A DNA stretch of 22,637 nt, from NCBI GenBank assembly GCA_017617145.1, contig JAFZWX010000164.1:1-22637 (forward strand), in the 5' to 3' direction. The notes beneath the pieces are model-generated. The model had not been told where the DNA came from. It did no database searches and was given only the letters and a program-made list of their open reading frames with translations. This document shows, one piece after another, positions 5,625-14,937 of the stretch. How positions within the stretch are numbered: the stretch's first letter is position 1; each line of letters begins with the position of its first letter. The position numbers and the translations under genes were made by a program. The DNA is from Treponema sp. Its GTDB lineage: Bacteria; Spirochaetota; Spirochaetia; Treponematales; Treponemataceae.

Positions 5625-5640
5625 CTGATAACAATCCTAA

Positions 5641-6540
5641 TTACGAATGCGGATGCGCTTTGTTGTAAGTTTCAATAAGCTTTTCTGTGGTGATGTGGGT
5701 GTAGCGCTGGGTTGTAGAAATTGAACTATGACCAAGCATTTCCTGAACCATGCGGACGTCGGCGCCGTTACCGATCATAGTTGTAGCAAAAGTGTGGCGG
5801 AAGGCATGAGGATTTACATGATGATTTGTTCCTTCTGCTCCAGAATAGCGAGAAATTATATAGCGGATTCCACGTACAGAAAGTGGAAGGCCCCGCTGGC
5901 TTATAAAGATTCTATCTGTTTTTCCAAGGGTGCCGTTTTCTTCGAGAACTTTTTTGCGGTCTGTTAAATATGCTTTAAGGGCGGCTTTGGCTTCTTCGCT
6001 AAAATATACAATTCGCTGCTTGTCGCCTTTTCCTGTAACAACTGCGCGGTCGTAGCCATTCATAAAATCACTAAGGCAAAGATTTGTAATTTCGCTGACA
6101 CGACAGCCGGAAGAATAAAGCATTTCAAAAAGTGCATGGTCGCGGCTTGCCCATAAAAGCTCATTTTTTTCTGGTTCATTACAAAGAGTATTTACCTCTG
6201 CCTGAGTCATAAATCGTGGAACTTTTTTTGGAAGCTTTACTGTTTTAAGCTCCAGCGCAGGATTTTTTTTCAAATATCCAAACTTATACGCATACGCAAA
6301 AACAGAACGCACAGCTGCAATAAAGCGGTTTATAGATGCGTTCGAACTATGTCTTTTAGAAAGCTGACCAATGCAAAGCTTAAGGTTTTCTTTTGTGATA
6401 GTAGAAATATCGAGTTCAGGGGTGAGAAACTGCATCAGGTGGTCGAGATCATTTTTATAGCCAAGCACGGTGTTTTCTGAAAGATCTCGCACACCCGAAA
6501 TATAAATGAGAAACTCATCTATAAGTTCGTTTAATTTCAT
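5641..6540 (-). CDS. xerC: Tyrosine recombinase XerC
   Basis: A 299-residue site-specific tyrosine recombinase with an N-terminal SAM-like DNA-binding domain (about 1-90) and a C-terminal catalytic domain. The catalytic set is complete: Arg147 in SSGCRVSEI, Lys171 in GKGDKQR, His245 and Arg248 in HAFRHTFA, His271 in MLGHSS, and the nucleophile Tyr280. XerC and XerD resolve chromosome dimers at dif near the terminus, coordinated with division. It is named XerC by context: topA-xerC-hslV-hslU is a conserved order (codV in Bacillus). The ATG overlaps the topA stop codon (ATGA), implying translational coupling. The other Xer protein is encoded about 4 kb upstream in the same operon. Confidence 0.9.
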   Translation of the reverse strand: MKLNELIDEFLIYISGVRDLSENTVLGYKNDLDHLMQFLTPELDISTITKENLKLCIGQLSKRHSSNASINRFIAAVRSVFAYAYKFGYLKKNPALELKTVKLPKKVPRFMTQAEVNTLCNEPEKNELLWASRDHALFEMLYSSGCRVSEITNLCLSDFMNGYDRAVVTGKGDKQRIVYFSEEAKAALKAYLTDRKKVLEENGTLGKTDRIFISQRGLPLSVRGIRYIISRYSGAEGTNHHVNPHAFRHTFATTMIGNGADVRMVQEMLGHSSISTTQRYTHITTEKLIETYNKAHPHS

Positions 6541-8645
6541 TCATCCCCTTCGTTAGTGTGAAGGTAGTTACAATCTGGGTTAATACAAGATTTGTAGCTG
6601 CCGTTCTTTTTGTCGAACTTTTCTACCAGGAACCAGCCGCACTGAGGACAGTACTGGTCAATTGGCTTAAAGTGACTTATGAAGCTGCACTTAGGATAGT
6701 TTGTACAACCGTAGAAGGCTTTTCCTCTACCCTTTGTTTTGCGTTCAACAATATCTCCACCACAGTCTTTGCAAGGACATTTTGCAAGTGGAATAGATTT
6801 TGTATTATGACACTCTGGGAAACCTGAACAAGCAAGGAAGAATCCAAAACGTCCAAGCTTCTTTACCATTGGCTTACCGCAAAGTTCACACTTAATATCT
6901 GTCTGTTCATCAAGGAAACCTTTAATGCTTTCCTGAGTTTCCATAACTTCATCTACGCGCTTTTTGAATGGAGCGTAGAAATCACTCATCATTGTGTTCC
7001 AAACGAGTGTATCATTTTCAACTTCATCAAGTTTGTTTTCTACTTCTGCAGTAAATGATTCGTTGATTACATCAGGGAATGATTCAACAAGAATCTTAGA
7101 AATCATTTTTCCAAGTTGAGTTGGAACAAGCTGCTTGTTTGAACGTGTTACATAATAGCGGTCGAGCAAAACAGAAATGATTGGTGCATATGTAGATGGT
7201 CGTCCAATTCCTTTTTCTTCGAGCATACGAACAATAGAGGCATCTGTATAACGTGCAGGTCCCTGAGTAAAGTGCTGCTCTGGATGGAACTTTTCTACCT
7301 TAATTTCTTCACCCTCTTTCATTGAAGGAAGTGATGTAGATTTATCTTCTTTTGAAGAAAGCATTTTAATTACATTGTAGAATCCCTTTTCGGCAATCTT
7401 ACTTGCTGCAACACGGAATACTGCATCGCCGCTTGTAATTTCTACACTTGTAGTTACCATCTTTGCATTGTTCATCTGTGAAGAAACAAAGCGTTCCCAG
7501 ATGATTGAGTACAAACGGAACTGATCGTGATTCAAATATTCCTTTACGCTTTCAGGAGTATATTCTGTGTAAGTTGGACGAATACCTTCATGGGCATCTT
7601 GTGCAGCCTTACCAACAGAATAATGAATTGGCTCTGGTGGTAAATCGTTTGGATAATTTTTTGTAAGCCAGCTGCGAACATCTGCCAAAGCTGTATCAGA
7701 AATACGAACAGAGTCTGTACGCATGTAAGTAATAAGACCAACGCGGTTCTGACCAATCTGAATACCTTCGTAAAGCTGCTGTGCAATCTGCATAGTTTTG
7801 CGTGAAGTATAACCAAGACGGTTTGCTGCGGCTTGCTGAAGTTTTGAAGTTGTAAAAGGTGGCTTTGGTCTTACAGTTTTATCTGTCTTTTTAATGGAGC
7901 TTACAATACATGGAGTATTCTTGATTGTCTCCATAATTTTATTAACTTCTTCTTCAGATTTAAGTTCAGGATTTTCGTCCTTATATTTTACAAGCTGAGC
8001 TGTAAAGTTTGACTTTCCCTTTGAAAAATCTGCATCAAGTGTCCAGTATTCTTCAGGCAAGAAATCTTCTACTTCTTTTTCACGTTCACAAATAAGGCGA
8101 AGTGCTACAGACTGAACACGACCTGCAGAAAGTCCGTTCTTTACCTTTGTCCACAAAAGTGGGCTTAAGTTATAACCAACAAGACGGTCAAGAACACGGC
8201 GAGCCTTCTGGGCATTTACCTTTGCCTCTACAATTTCACCCGGATTTTTTACAGCTTCTGTAATTGCTGTTGGAGTAATTTCGTTGAATACAATTCGGCT
8301 TATTTTTGCATTTGTTTTATCTTTAAGTGCATTGTTCAAATGCCAGGCAATTGCTTCTCCTTCGCGGTCATTATCCGATGCGAGCAGTACATAATCTGAT
8401 TTTTTTGCATCCTTCTGAAGTTCTTTTAAAAGCTTTGCACGACCACGAACTGTAATATATTCCGGCTGAAATCCATTATCAATATCAATTGCCATACGAG
8501 ATTTTGGAAGATCAATAAGATGTCCCATAGAAGCTTTTACTGTATAGCCAGCACCAAGATATTTTTCGATTGTGTGTGCCTTGGCTGGAGACTCTACAAT
8601 TACAAGAGTCTGTGGTGTTTTTTCTTTTGTCTTTTTAGTTGCCAT
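6537..8645 (-). CDS. topA: DNA topoisomerase I (type IA)
   Basis: A 702-residue type IA topoisomerase that relaxes negative supercoils. The toprim domain starts with LVIVESPAKAHTIEKYLG (Glu18) and has Asp91, Asp93 and Glu95 in SDNDREGE. The nucleophile is Tyr307 in ITYMRTDSVRIS. GIGRPSTYAPIISVL is the conserved fold block. The C-terminus has three cysteine-rich zinc ribbons: CELCGKPM to CSGFPEC, CKDCGGD to CTNYPKC, and CPQCGWF to CINPDC. It follows dprA after 2 bases, with GAGGA 6 bases before the ATG, and overlaps xerC. dprA-topA adjacency is widespread in bacteria. Confidence 0.98.
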   Translation of the reverse strand: MATKKTKEKTPQTLVIVESPAKAHTIEKYLGAGYTVKASMGHLIDLPKSRMAIDIDNGFQPEYITVRGRAKLLKELQKDAKKSDYVLLASDNDREGEAIAWHLNNALKDKTNAKISRIVFNEITPTAITEAVKNPGEIVEAKVNAQKARRVLDRLVGYNLSPLLWTKVKNGLSAGRVQSVALRLICEREKEVEDFLPEEYWTLDADFSKGKSNFTAQLVKYKDENPELKSEEEVNKIMETIKNTPCIVSSIKKTDKTVRPKPPFTTSKLQQAAANRLGYTSRKTMQIAQQLYEGIQIGQNRVGLITYMRTDSVRISDTALADVRSWLTKNYPNDLPPEPIHYSVGKAAQDAHEGIRPTYTEYTPESVKEYLNHDQFRLYSIIWERFVSSQMNNAKMVTTSVEITSGDAVFRVAASKIAEKGFYNVIKMLSSKEDKSTSLPSMKEGEEIKVEKFHPEQHFTQGPARYTDASIVRMLEEKGIGRPSTYAPIISVLLDRYYVTRSNKQLVPTQLGKMISKILVESFPDVINESFTAEVENKLDEVENDTLVWNTMMSDFYAPFKKRVDEVMETQESIKGFLDEQTDIKCELCGKPMVKKLGRFGFFLACSGFPECHNTKSIPLAKCPCKDCGGDIVERKTKGRGKAFYGCTNYPKCSFISHFKPIDQYCPQCGWFLVEKFDKKNGSYKSCINPDCNYLHTNEGDE

Positions 8646-8647
8646 AA

Positions 8648-9712
8648 TTAATCCTCGAACAGCTTTTGCTGAACAATATTTGCACTGCGCTGGCCCGGCA
8701 TTTCTGTCAAAGCCTTACAGTAATCTTTATAATCTTTTATAATTCCGGCTCCGTCCTTCAAGAACTTTTCCGGTCTGCTTTCTAATTTATGTTTACTAAC
8801 TTTGCCATTTGCAAAGCGTATTTCCAGATCCCTGGCTACAGTATCTGCAACCTCTGCTGCCATCGTACCAAATGCTGCTTCGTGAAAAAATATATCACGA
8901 TTATAGTCCAATGCAAATTCGGCAGTTATAAGGGCTCCACTACCTGCAGGAGCTTCAATTACAACAGTTGCAGGTGAAAGGCCCGCTATAATTCTGTTTC
9001 GGCCAACATAGTGCCAGTTTGCCAATTCTTCGCCAGGCTCATACTCGCTTACAAGACATCCGCCTGTCTGTAAAATCTGCTCGGCAAGATGCTTCTGCCC
9101 GTTTGGAACAATTTCATCAATTGCACTCGGCATTACCGCAATTGTTCTTCCAAGCACGCTTGTATCGCCACCCTTTTCGTCTGTATCAAAAAAGGCATCT
9201 ACTGCTCCCTGATGTGCATTTCCGTCAACACCAACTGCAAGTCCCGAAACTACATTACAGCCGTCCATTGCAGCATCATAAGCAAAAGACTTTGCGGCAG
9301 AACGACCAGTCGGTGTAATTTTTCTTGTTCCAACAACAGAAACCGACCTCTCTTTAAGAAGAGCTGTATTTCCCCTGCAGAACAGCAAGAACGGCGGATC
9401 CGTTATCTGCCTCAAAAGTTCAGGATATTCCGGATCATCAATACAAAGAAGCTCAGCCTTCAAAAGCATGCATTTATAAGCCGCTGCCTTTGCCAGCCGA
9501 AGATTTTCCTTACCATTCCACGGAAGCTTACTTTTTACCGGTCTGCCAATTTCATTATAAATATCTTCTATAGAACATAGTGCAAGTTTAGAGAGACTGT
9601 CAATATTATTTGCGAATTTTTTTTTCTCCTGCACCGTTAAAAAAGACATTCGTGCAAGAAAAAGCTTGAGAATTATGTTTTCATCCTGGTAATTGTTATC
9701 AGTAAGAAGCAT
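8648..9712 (-). CDS. dprA: DNA-processing protein DprA (Smf)
   Basis: A 354-residue protein with the DprA Rossmann core. SVVGTRKITPTGRSAA, VVSGLAVGVDGNAHQGAVDA, the SEYEPG stretch ending in WHYVGRNRIIAGLSPATVV, and EAPAGSGALITAEFALDYNRD are family signatures. DprA loads RecA on incoming single-stranded DNA in transformation. The N-terminal about 90 residues fit the SAM-like domain. A 15-residue Asp/Gly-rich insert follows GAVDA. The C-terminal about 70 residues do not show an obvious winged-helix (DML1) domain. Its ATG overlaps the end of the TPR lipoprotein gene by 14 bases and lacks a strong ribosome site, suggesting coupled translation. Confidence 0.95.
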   Translation of the reverse strand: MLLTDNNYQDENIILKLFLARMSFLTVQEKKKFANNIDSLSKLALCSIEDIYNEIGRPVKSKLPWNGKENLRLAKAAAYKCMLLKAELLCIDDPEYPELLRQITDPPFLLFCRGNTALLKERSVSVVGTRKITPTGRSAAKSFAYDAAMDGCNVVSGLAVGVDGNAHQGAVDAFFDTDEKGGDTSVLGRTIAVMPSAIDEIVPNGQKHLAEQILQTGGCLVSEYEPGEELANWHYVGRNRIIAGLSPATVVIEAPAGSGALITAEFALDYNRDIFFHEAAFGTMAAEVADTVARDLEIRFANGKVSKHKLESRPEKFLKDGAGIIKDYKDYCKALTEMPGQRSANIVQQKLFED

Positions 9713-10421
9713 CTAAGACTATTTTTTTATTTTCCTCTGCAGTTTTCTTTGTATCTTCAGATTTTGTTGTTTCTATAATTTTGTCGTACATCGCAACAGC
9801 CTTATCAAATTCATAGCTTGAATAATATGCGCGTGCAAGTACAAACATAGTATCAAGATTTTTTGTATCTATGCTAAGAGCCTTTTCAAGATGAGGAATT
9901 GCTTTTTCAGGTTCATCAAGCTCAAACACATACAGAACACCAAGTCCATAAAGCGCACGAACATAGCGGTCTTCAATAGCAATTGCCCGAAGATATGCTT
10001 CTTCTGCAAGCTTTAAGTAATTATATTTTACTTCATTTGTTCCGCTTGCATTATAATCAAGTGCTGCATGCGACATATAACCTGCACACACACCTACGTA
10101 ATAATATAGATTCTGATTATCGGGATAATATGTCAGAGCTTCCTGAAAAGTTTTTAGAGCTTCGCCATACATTTTATTATCAAGATAGCGGGTTCCCAAA
10201 ATTTTATACCAGATTCCTATCTGACTTTGAGCCAGCTGAACATCGGCAACACGCTCCTGATATTTTTTAATAGCATCTTTGAGTTCTTCAATTGATGTAG
10301 GATTGTCTACACCTTCTTCCATTTTCTGATGTCTGATGATTGTTTTGTTTGAAACACCACCACATGAAACAAACATAATTGAAACGGCTGCTGCAAGAAT
10401 AACTGCCTTAATTTTATTCAT
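9699..10421 (-). CDS. TPR-repeat lipoprotein
   Basis: A 240-residue predicted lipoprotein. The N-terminus MNKIKAVILAAAVSIMFVSC is a signal peptide ending in a relaxed spirochaetal lipobox (Phe-Val-Ser-Cys, Cys20). The body is mostly tetratricopeptide repeats: YLDNKMYGEALKTFQEALTY, AEEAYLRAIAIEDRYVRALY, PEKAIPHLEKALSIDTKNLD and FDKAVAMYDKIIE. TPRs mediate protein contacts. It probably sits on a membrane face exposed to the periplasm. The start at 10421 has GAGGGG 7 bases upstream; the frame is open to 10478 but that part overlaps xerD. The gene overlaps xerD by 8 bases and dprA by 14. An envelope or division-related role is suggested only by the operon. Confidence 0.85.
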   Translation of the reverse strand: MNKIKAVILAAAVSIMFVSCGGVSNKTIIRHQKMEEGVDNPTSIEELKDAIKKYQERVADVQLAQSQIGIWYKILGTRYLDNKMYGEALKTFQEALTYYPDNQNLYYYVGVCAGYMSHAALDYNASGTNEVKYNYLKLAEEAYLRAIAIEDRYVRALYGLGVLYVFELDEPEKAIPHLEKALSIDTKNLDTMFVLARAYYSSYEFDKAVAMYDKIIETTKSEDTKKTAEENKKIVLDASY

Positions 10422-11307
10422 TTTGTTTCCCCTCAAAATACTTTTTATGAGCATCTTCAAGCTGAGTATCGGTAACATGCGTGTAGATTGTTGTTGTACT
10501 TAAATCGCTGTGACCAAGCAATTCCTGTACAGAACGTAAATCTGCCCCACCCGCCAGAAGATGTGTTGCAAACGAATGCCGCAGAGTATGAACCTTTGCC
10601 TTTACTCCCGACAACGCTTCCATTTCCTGAAACCTTTTCCATACACCCTTTCTGGAAATTGGTTCTCCCTTGTAATTTACAAAAACTTCGGAAATATTTC
10701 TACCCTTTACAAGCTGTGGGCGCACTTCTTCCATATATTTTTGCAATTTTTTTGCTGCAATTTCGCCAAAAGGCACAAGACGTTCTTTATCTCCCTTGCC
10801 GTGAACAAGAATAAGGTGTTCCTCAAAGTGCACGTTTGAAACTAAAAGTCCGCACGCTTCACTAATACGCAAGCCGCATGAATAAATTAATTCAAAAAGT
10901 GCATCATCACGTATACCAAGCGGTTTTGATGTATCTATACTAGAAAGCAGCTCTTCTGTCTGTTCAACTGAAAGCACCTTTGGAAGATGTCGTCCGGCTT
11001 TTGGTCTGTCTAGAAGAAGCGCAAGATTTTCGTGCCAGTAATTCTTTCTTACAAGATATTCTCCAAAAGCACGCAGAGCCGAAATATCCTTTGCAAGTGT
11101 AAGTTCGGCATTTCCCTCTGTTTTACGCCTCATTAAAAAATATACAAGATTCTGAACAGTAACATCACGTAACTTGATTTTTTTTTCTACAAGCCAATCA
11201 AGGAATTCCTGTGCAGATATTCTATATGTCTGGGCTGTCATTTCTGACATACGGTTAACAAGAATAATATCTGCATAAAACTGATCAAGAAGATCTTGTA
11301 TTGTCAT
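10414..11307 (-). CDS. xerD: Tyrosine recombinase XerD-like
   Basis: A 297-residue tyrosine recombinase with the full catalytic set: Arg147 in SCGLRISEA, Lys171 in GKGDKER, His240 and Arg243 in HTLRHSFATHLLAGGADLRS, His266 in LLGHSD, and Tyr275 in TTIYTHV. The HTLRHSFATHLL block is the form most often seen in XerD. It lies 37 bases after ftsZ, with GGAAG 6 bases before the ATG. With XerC it would act at dif to resolve chromosome dimers at septation. Calling it XerD rather than a second XerC rests on motif form and on the other recombinase occupying the topA-hslV position. Confidence 0.85.
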   Translation of the reverse strand: MTIQDLLDQFYADIILVNRMSEMTAQTYRISAQEFLDWLVEKKIKLRDVTVQNLVYFLMRRKTEGNAELTLAKDISALRAFGEYLVRKNYWHENLALLLDRPKAGRHLPKVLSVEQTEELLSSIDTSKPLGIRDDALFELIYSCGLRISEACGLLVSNVHFEEHLILVHGKGDKERLVPFGEIAAKKLQKYMEEVRPQLVKGRNISEVFVNYKGEPISRKGVWKRFQEMEALSGVKAKVHTLRHSFATHLLAGGADLRSVQELLGHSDLSTTTIYTHVTDTQLEDAHKKYFEGKQNE

Positions 11308-11344
11308 AAGACACTTCCAAAAATCCGGCAGCGGTTAGGCTCAA

Positions 11345-12733
11345 CTAATCAGAAAGCTTAATTCCGCGTCCGTATTTTTCTGTCCAGATTGCAGGCTGAC
11401 TCAAATCATTTGGATCTACAAAGCTGTCTGGACGATTAAGCGGGCGTCTTTGATACTGCGGAACCTCTGTTTGTGAATCTTCTTCAAAAAGTCCTGGCCC
11501 CCAGGCATTATTCTTATTTTTTTCTGCTTGTTCTGACTGTTCAGCTTCTACTGATTTTTCAGTATCCGGATTTGTTTCAAAAGTAAACGGATTTGACTCA
11601 GCCGCTTTTGCAGGATGAAGCAATGAATCAAGTTCATTTGCACGAACAACATTAGGATCATTTACAACAGGCTCTGGAGCAGGAACAGTTTCTTTTATAG
11701 TTTCTTCTACAGCAGGCTTATTATTCTGATCATTATCAAAACCGGTAGCAATTACTGTTACGCTGATTTTGTCGCCCATTGAAGGAGAAGTAACCTGTCC
11801 CCAGTACATAGTATAATCTTTTGCAGCACCTGCGCTTACAATATCACAAATATTTTTAATTTCATCTACAGAAACCTGATCAGAAGCACAGATATTAACA
11901 AGAAGATTCTTAGCACCGTCAATATGAGAATTTTCAAGCATAGGATTAGAAATGGCTTTTGTAGCAGCATCTACTGCACGGTTTTCACCTTCGCCAATAC
12001 CAATACCAAAAATTGCATTTCCCTGTCCCTGCATTGTATTTTTAACATCTGCAAAGTCGGTATTTACATCACCAGGTTTTGTAATAATATTTGAAATTCC
12101 TTCTACACCCTGTCGTAAAACATCATCTGCAAAACGGAAAGCATCCGGAATAGAAGTGTGTTTATCTACAACCTTAAGAATCTGCTGATTTGGAATTACA
12201 ATAAGAGAATCTACATTTCCCTTTAATTTTTCAAGTCCATCTTTTGCCTGACGCATTCTTACAGGACCTTCAAAATCAAATGGAGTTGTTACAACAGCAA
12301 CTGTAAGTGCACCAAGTTCGCGGGCAATACCTGCAACAATTGGAGCAGAACCTGTTCCAGTACCACCACCCATTCCTGCAGTTACAAAAACCATATCTGC
12401 ACCACGAAGTGCATTAGTAATCATTTCTTTATCTTCCTGGGCTGCCTGCTCACCAATAGAAGGCTTACCGCCTGAACCAAGTCCTTTTGTTACTTTTTGT
12501 CCAATAGCAAGTCTTGTCTCTGCTTTAGAGCCACCCAAAGCCTGAAGATCTGTATTTATTGCAATAAATTCTACATTGCTTATTTTTGCGTCAATCATAC
12601 GGTTTACGGCATTTCCACCACCGCCACCGCAGCCTACAACTTTAATACATGTGGGACTGTTTCCGTTCTGGTATTCCTCATAATTAGGAACAACATCACT
12701 GTCCTCTACAATTGATAAATCAGATAAATTCAT
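11345..12733 (-). CDS. ftsZ: Cell division protein FtsZ
   Basis: A 462-residue tubulin-like GTPase that polymerises into the division ring. The GTP-binding loop is GGGTGTG (122-128), with [16 protein letters not shown] (31-46) before it. The T7 synergy loop is NTDFADV (224-230), with Asn224, Asp226 and Asp229 in place. After the globular core (to about 345) comes a long acidic, Pro/Asn-rich linker. The tail [13 protein letters not shown] replaces the usual D-x-P-x-F-L-R-type peptide that binds FtsA. It has about 28 extra N-terminal residues. The ribosome site GGAGG lies just before the ATG, 37 bases after ftsA. Confidence 0.98.
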   Translation of the reverse strand: MNLSDLSIVEDSDVVPNYEEYQNGNSPTCIKVVGCGGGGGNAVNRMIDAKISNVEFIAINTDLQALGGSKAETRLAIGQKVTKGLGSGGKPSIGEQAAQEDKEMITNALRGADMVFVTAGMGGGTGTGSAPIVAGIARELGALTVAVVTTPFDFEGPVRMRQAKDGLEKLKGNVDSLIVIPNQQILKVVDKHTSIPDAFRFADDVLRQGVEGISNIITKPGDVNTDFADVKNTMQGQGNAIFGIGIGEGENRAVDAATKAISNPMLENSHIDGAKNLLVNICASDQVSVDEIKNICDIVSAGAAKDYTMYWGQVTSPSMGDKISVTVIATGFDNDQNNKPAVEETIKETVPAPEPVVNDPNVVRANELDSLLHPAKAAESNPFTFETNPDTEKSVEAEQSEQAEKNKNNAWGPGLFEEDSQTEVPQYQRRPLNRPDSFVDPNDLSQPAIWTEKYGRGIKLSD

Positions 12734-12770
12734 ATTTCCTCCCGCTATGAATTAGTCTTTTACTTTATGA

Positions 12771-14048
12771 TTAAAAAAACAGTTTTCTGAGCTTTTTTAA
12801 GAAGCCCTCCTTGTTTTCATCTGCACCATTTGAATTTGAAGTTCTTTTTGTCTTTTTGCGTCCACTTCTTGCATTAACAAGACCTTTATTTGATACAACA
12901 AGTCCAATTGCGACCGCATATTCTGGTCGACGATATTCCTCTTCAAGCCCCCCAAGACTTTCAGGAATACCAACGCGAACTGCCCTTGTATGAAAAACTT
13001 CACCTGTAAGAGGCACAACACCTTCCATATTTGCTGCACCACCAGTAAGAATAATATTTCCAGACAAATCCTTAATAATATCGCTTGTATTTTTAATAAT
13101 AGCCTGTTTGGCCATTGTAAGAATCTGAGTCATTCTTGCTGTAATGATTTCTGTAATTTCGCTCTTTTTTACAAGTCCCGGCGGTTGTCCTCCAACTCCA
13201 GGTAAACAGATATCAATATCATTTTCTCTTGTAATCATTTGTGGATAACAGCAGCCATAATCAAGTTTGATTTTTTCGGCAGTTGCAAAAGGAACTCCGT
13301 TTACAACTGCAATATCGTTTGTTACAAGATTTCCGCCAACAGGAATTGAACAGGTACTAATTGGTGCACCTTCGTATAGAACCAGAACATCAGTTGTTCC
13401 TGCACCAAAATCAATTATAATTGAACCAAGTTCAAGCTCGTCTTCATGAGTAACAGATTGTGTTTCGGCAAGTGTCTTAAGCATAACACCATCAAGACCA
13501 TAGCCTGCTCTGCTCATACAAGTTTTAATATTCTGAATAATTGTTTTAGAAGCAGTAACTATATGAACCTTTGATTCAAGCTTATAACCAAGACAGTTTA
13601 TAGGATCTGGAATATGGGCAACTCCATCAACAATATAGTCCTGCGGGATAACATGGATTTTTTCGCGGTCGGCCGGATAATTTATTGCTGTTGCGATATC
13701 AATTACTTTTTCAATATCTTCGCGGGTAACTGCAGAAGAACCGCCCTTACTGTTACTTCGGATTGGTACTACACCACGCGAATTCTGGCTTTCTATTTGA
13801 GAACCGCCAATTGAAACTATTACGGAATTAACAAGAACACCGCCTTTGTTTTCGGCGGCTTCGATTGCCTGTTTAATGGCATCTTTGGCATCTTCAATAT
13901 TAACGATTACACCGTTTCTAAGACCGGCAGATTTTTGTGCAGACGTGGCTACTATGTGAAGCACACCATCATCATCAACTTCACCTATTGCAACCCTTAT
14001 AACACTTGTTCCAATATCAAGTCCAACAATTATTCTATCGTCTGCCAT
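12771..14048 (-). CDS. ftsA: Cell division protein FtsA
   Basis: A 425-residue actin-like ATPase that anchors FtsZ to the membrane. Phosphate-1 motif GLDIGTSVIRV (9-19), phosphate-2 motif IIDFGAGTTD (211-220) and adenosine motif ILTGGAANMEGV (333-344) are present. Residues 84-164 are the FtsA-specific 1C subdomain. The C-terminal EGFLKKLRKLFF is an amphipathic helix that would bind the membrane, joined by a Lys/Ser/Asn-rich linker. It lies between ftsQ (14 bp) and ftsZ (37 bp), the standard ftsQAZ order. Confidence 0.97.
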   Translation of the reverse strand: MADDRIIVGLDIGTSVIRVAIGEVDDDGVLHIVATSAQKSAGLRNGVIVNIEDAKDAIKQAIEAAENKGGVLVNSVIVSIGGSQIESQNSRGVVPIRSNSKGGSSAVTREDIEKVIDIATAINYPADREKIHVIPQDYIVDGVAHIPDPINCLGYKLESKVHIVTASKTIIQNIKTCMSRAGYGLDGVMLKTLAETQSVTHEDELELGSIIIDFGAGTTDVLVLYEGAPISTCSIPVGGNLVTNDIAVVNGVPFATAEKIKLDYGCCYPQMITRENDIDICLPGVGGQPPGLVKKSEITEIITARMTQILTMAKQAIIKNTSDIIKDLSGNIILTGGAANMEGVVPLTGEVFHTRAVRVGIPESLGGLEEEYRRPEYAVAIGLVVSNKGLVNARSGRKKTKRTSNSNGADENKEGFLKKLRKLFF

Positions 14049-14062
14049 TTTATTAAGATCCC

Positions 14063-14917
14063 CTACCTTATCTTACACGAAACTGAGCCGTAACGCAAAT
14101 CAATTTCATAGACATCTGCACCAATTTTATTAACAACGTCTAATACTACCATCATATACTTTAACGCGTCTTCATTCAATGAGCGATCGGTTAAAACTTT
14201 GATTTTTGATTGAGAAGGTATAAGGGCGAGTTCATAGTTACCTGTATCTTTAGGCAAAACAATGATTTCTGAAATACCGGCAAAGTAGTTTTTACCCATA
14301 CCGCTGATTTTTGCAATTTGATCAATAAGCGGGCGATATTTTGAAGGGATGCGCATTCCACCGCTCATATGTTCAACAGGAAGACCAGAAATAATCGGGA
14401 TAACATTTGAATCTACAAGAGTTTTATCTTTAACAGGGAAAAGAACACCGTTTTTATCAATCTGAACAGGACTTGTATATCCGTCATCTGCAACAAAAGT
14501 AACTGCTACAGGCTCGCGTTCAACAACATTAATATAAATGCGGTCTGGGAACTTTTTTTCTACAATTACATTATCAATCCCAGATTCTGATGAAAGAAGT
14601 GCTACAGCTTCACCAACATTAAAGTTTACCCAGTTTGTACTGTTCATTGGAAGAAGTTTTTCTGCAATTTCTTCTGCAGTATAGATTTTCTGGCCTGAAA
14701 CAGTTACCTTTGGACTAGAGAAAGCAGGCATGACATACTTGTAAATTACAAGCTCTGCAACGAGGAAGAAACATAAAATACCAAAAACGGCTTTTATTAT
14801 TTTAATCTTCTTATCGCCCGAATCCTCCTTTTTGTCTGTATCAAACTTTCCAATTGATACTGTTTCTGTTACTGCAGCCGATTCTGCATTGTTCATCAAA
14901 ACTCCGATGTTACCCAT
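14063..14917 (-). CDS. ftsQ: Cell division protein FtsQ/DivIB
   Basis: A 284-residue single-pass membrane protein: cytoplasmic tail of about 40 residues, a transmembrane segment (IIKAVFGILCFFLVAELVIY), then a POTRA domain (VTVSGQKIYTAEEIAEKLL to about 125) and a beta-rich FtsQ domain with FPDRIYINVVEREPVAV. FtsQ links FtsL and other divisome proteins. An ATG at 14926 is in frame, but the Shine-Dalgarno AAGGA directly abuts it, whereas it lies 8 bases before the ATG at 14917, which is therefore preferred. It sits between ftsW and ftsA. Sequence similarity is low, as is normal for FtsQ, but the architecture and position agree. Confidence 0.92.
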   Translation of the reverse strand: MGNIGVLMNNAESAAVTETVSIGKFDTDKKEDSGDKKIKIIKAVFGILCFFLVAELVIYKYVMPAFSSPKVTVSGQKIYTAEEIAEKLLPMNSTNWVNFNVGEAVALLSSESGIDNVIVEKKFPDRIYINVVEREPVAVTFVADDGYTSPVQIDKNGVLFPVKDKTLVDSNVIPIISGLPVEHMSGGMRIPSKYRPLIDQIAKISGMGKNYFAGISEIIVLPKDTGNYELALIPSQSKIKVLTDRSLNEDALKYMMVVLDVVNKIGADVYEIDLRYGSVSCKIR

Positions 14918-14937
14918 TTTTGACATCCTTTAATTTT

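Noticed and set aside
5199..5678. Plus-strand hydrophobic open frame of 159 codons opposite the J-domain gene
   Set aside because: The hydrophobicity comes from the complement of Lys/Glu/Asn codons; there is no ribosome site and the opposite gene has clear J-domain motifs.
9089..9580. Plus-strand open frame of 163 codons opposite dprA
   Set aside because: Antisense shadow of a well-supported gene, with Cys/Arg/Ser-rich noise composition.
12771..12813. Truncation or frameshift at the FtsA C-terminus
   Set aside because: The tail after the linker is a complete amphipathic helix, as expected for FtsA.
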